From Rhizobiales bacterium 65-79 (GTDB lineage: Bacteria > Pseudomonadota > Alphaproteobacteria > Rhizobiales > Rhizobiaceae), in contig MKRJ01000018.1 in NCBI GenBank assembly GCA_001896885.1, positions 1 through 64,000 of the forward strand: a stretch of DNA of 64,000 nt, given 5' to 3'. Shown in pieces: positions 63,322 through 64,000 of the stretch (its first letter is position 1; every line of letters begins with the position of its first letter). The notes under the pieces are model-generated. The model did no database searches, was not told the origin of the DNA, and saw nothing but the letters and a program-made list of their open reading frames with translations. Made by a program: the position numbers and the translations under genes.

Positions 63322-64000
63322 CTAGCCTTGGGACTTGCGCAGCCTGAAATCGTCCAGGATGCCGCGCTCGGCCGCGATCTCGGAAAAAAGGAAATCACGG
63401 AAGGCGCGGATCTTCGGTTCGGAGAGGCGCTCCGGCAGGCAGCAGAAGTAGAAGCCGGCCTGCGCCGGGACCATCAGGTCGAAGGGCGCGACAAGACGGC
63501 CCGACGCGATGTCGCGCATCGAGAGCGTCAGCCGCCCGAGCACCATGCCGGCGCCGTCCAGCGCCGCTTCGAGAGCATGGTCGGCATGCGAGAAACGCGG
63601 TCCGCGCGTCGAATCGACATGGGTGATGCGCGCCCGCCGCAGCCAGTCGGCCCAGCTGACCGCGTTGGTCATGAAGTTCGCCGAGTCGTCATGCAGCAGC
63701 GTGACACGGCTAAGGTCGCCGATCGTGAGCCGGCCCCCCAGCCGCTCCAGCAAATGGGGGCTGATCAAGGGCAGGACATGCTCGTCGGCAAGCCTCTCCA
63801 CATGGAGATCGGGATAATTGCCCCCGCCGAAGCGAATGGAGAGATCGACCTCGTCGGAGCGGAAATCGGTCAGCTTCAAGTTGGCGGAGATCCGGATATC
63901 GATGTCGGGATAGCGCTCGAGAAACTTGTGCAGCCGCGGCGACAGCCATTTGGCCGCGAAGGCCGGCCCGGTCGACACGGTAAGCACATTGGCGGGCGTT
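63322..64000 (-). CDS. LysR-family regulator, partial at window edge
   Basis: The visible 226 codons form the effector-binding domain of a LysR-type regulator, GcvA-like: ANVLTVSTGPAFAAKWLSPRL at the edge is the classic start of this domain, and SDEVDLSIRFGGGNYPDL and WLRRARI follow. The N-terminal DNA-binding helix-turn-helix lies beyond position 64000. The short run at its 3' end and the 206-bp gap to the ABC gene show no terminator. Confidence 0.9.
   Translation of the reverse strand, partial: TPANVLTVSTGPAFAAKWLSPRLHKFLERYPDIDIRISANLKLTDFRSDEVDLSIRFGGGNYPDLHVERLADEHVLPLISPHLLERLGGRLTIGDLSRVTLLHDDSANFMTNAVSWADWLRRARITHVDSTRGPRFSHADHALEAALDGAGMVLGRLTLSMRDIASGRLVAPFDLMVPAQAGFYFCCLPERLSEPKIRAFRDFLFSEIAAERGILDDFRLRKSQG

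Overview
The window looks like a chromosomal segment of an alphaproteobacterium of the order Hyphomicrobiales (Rhizobiales), most likely the Mesorhizobium/Aminobacter/Phyllobacteriaceae neighbourhood. The reasons are high GC with Rhizobiales codon use, the core order bamE / ubiquinol-cytochrome c chaperone / DUF177 / plsX / fabH / ihfA, a BA14K-family protein, BrnT/BrnA and RES toxin families, and a close relative of the cyclic-nucleotide-gated K+ channel MloK1 known from Mesorhizobium loti. No database search was possible; every family call rests on motifs read in the translations.

The left part (1-29.8 kb) looks like an accessory catabolic island made of three unrelated import-and-degrade modules, each with its own regulator family. 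Module A (132-10103, minus strand) has an IclR regulator, a PotABCD-type ABC importer, an acyl-CoA ligase, an enoyl-CoA hydratase/isomerase, an MmgE/PrpD protein and a protein of unknown family. Module B (10785-18963, minus) is a tightly packed operon led by a PadR regulator: a cytosolic sulfatase, a CUT1-type sugar ABC importer, a Gfo/Idh/MocA dehydrogenase and a ThuA-like protein, suggesting import of an intact sulfated sugar and its desulfation in the cytoplasm. Module C (19664-27604) is divergent: a cyclase and a fumarylacetoacetase-family protein on the minus strand; a NitT/TauT-type importer with an embedded GntR regulator, a beta-keto acid cleavage enzyme and an SMP-30 lactonase on the plus strand. 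Debris of mobile or lost genes separates the modules: a molybdopterin-oxidoreductase tail at 10.4 kb, an IS110 transposase piece at 19.1-19.5 kb, and at 27.6-29.4 kb a pile of IS21, tyrosine-recombinase, IS3 and serine-recombinase fragments ending next to tRNA-Lys(CTT).

From tRNA-Lys to about 59.9 kb the content is mostly core genome: PhzF-like isomerase, a MacAB-like exporter, Nudix, BA14K and PilZ proteins, a DeoR/GlpR regulator, IHF-alpha, fatty acid/phospholipid genes (fabH, plsX), a respiratory-chain assembly chaperone, bamE, NAD synthetase, a 3-methyladenine glycosylase-like protein, dgkA, class II DAHP synthase, the MloK1-like channel, mgtE, glutathione reductase, rpiA, gph, tRNA-Val(CAC), an L,D-transpeptidase, a rhodanese and moaA. 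Local oddities include an acetyltransferase gene broken by one in-frame stop, flanked by a duplicated 3' end of nadE, and a hairpin that masks the mgtE ribosome binding site.

The right end (59.9-64 kb) holds a BrnT/BrnA toxin-antitoxin pair, a convergent RES-domain toxin with no visible antitoxin, an SbmA/BacA-like permease fused to an ATPase, and a LysR regulator cut by the window edge.
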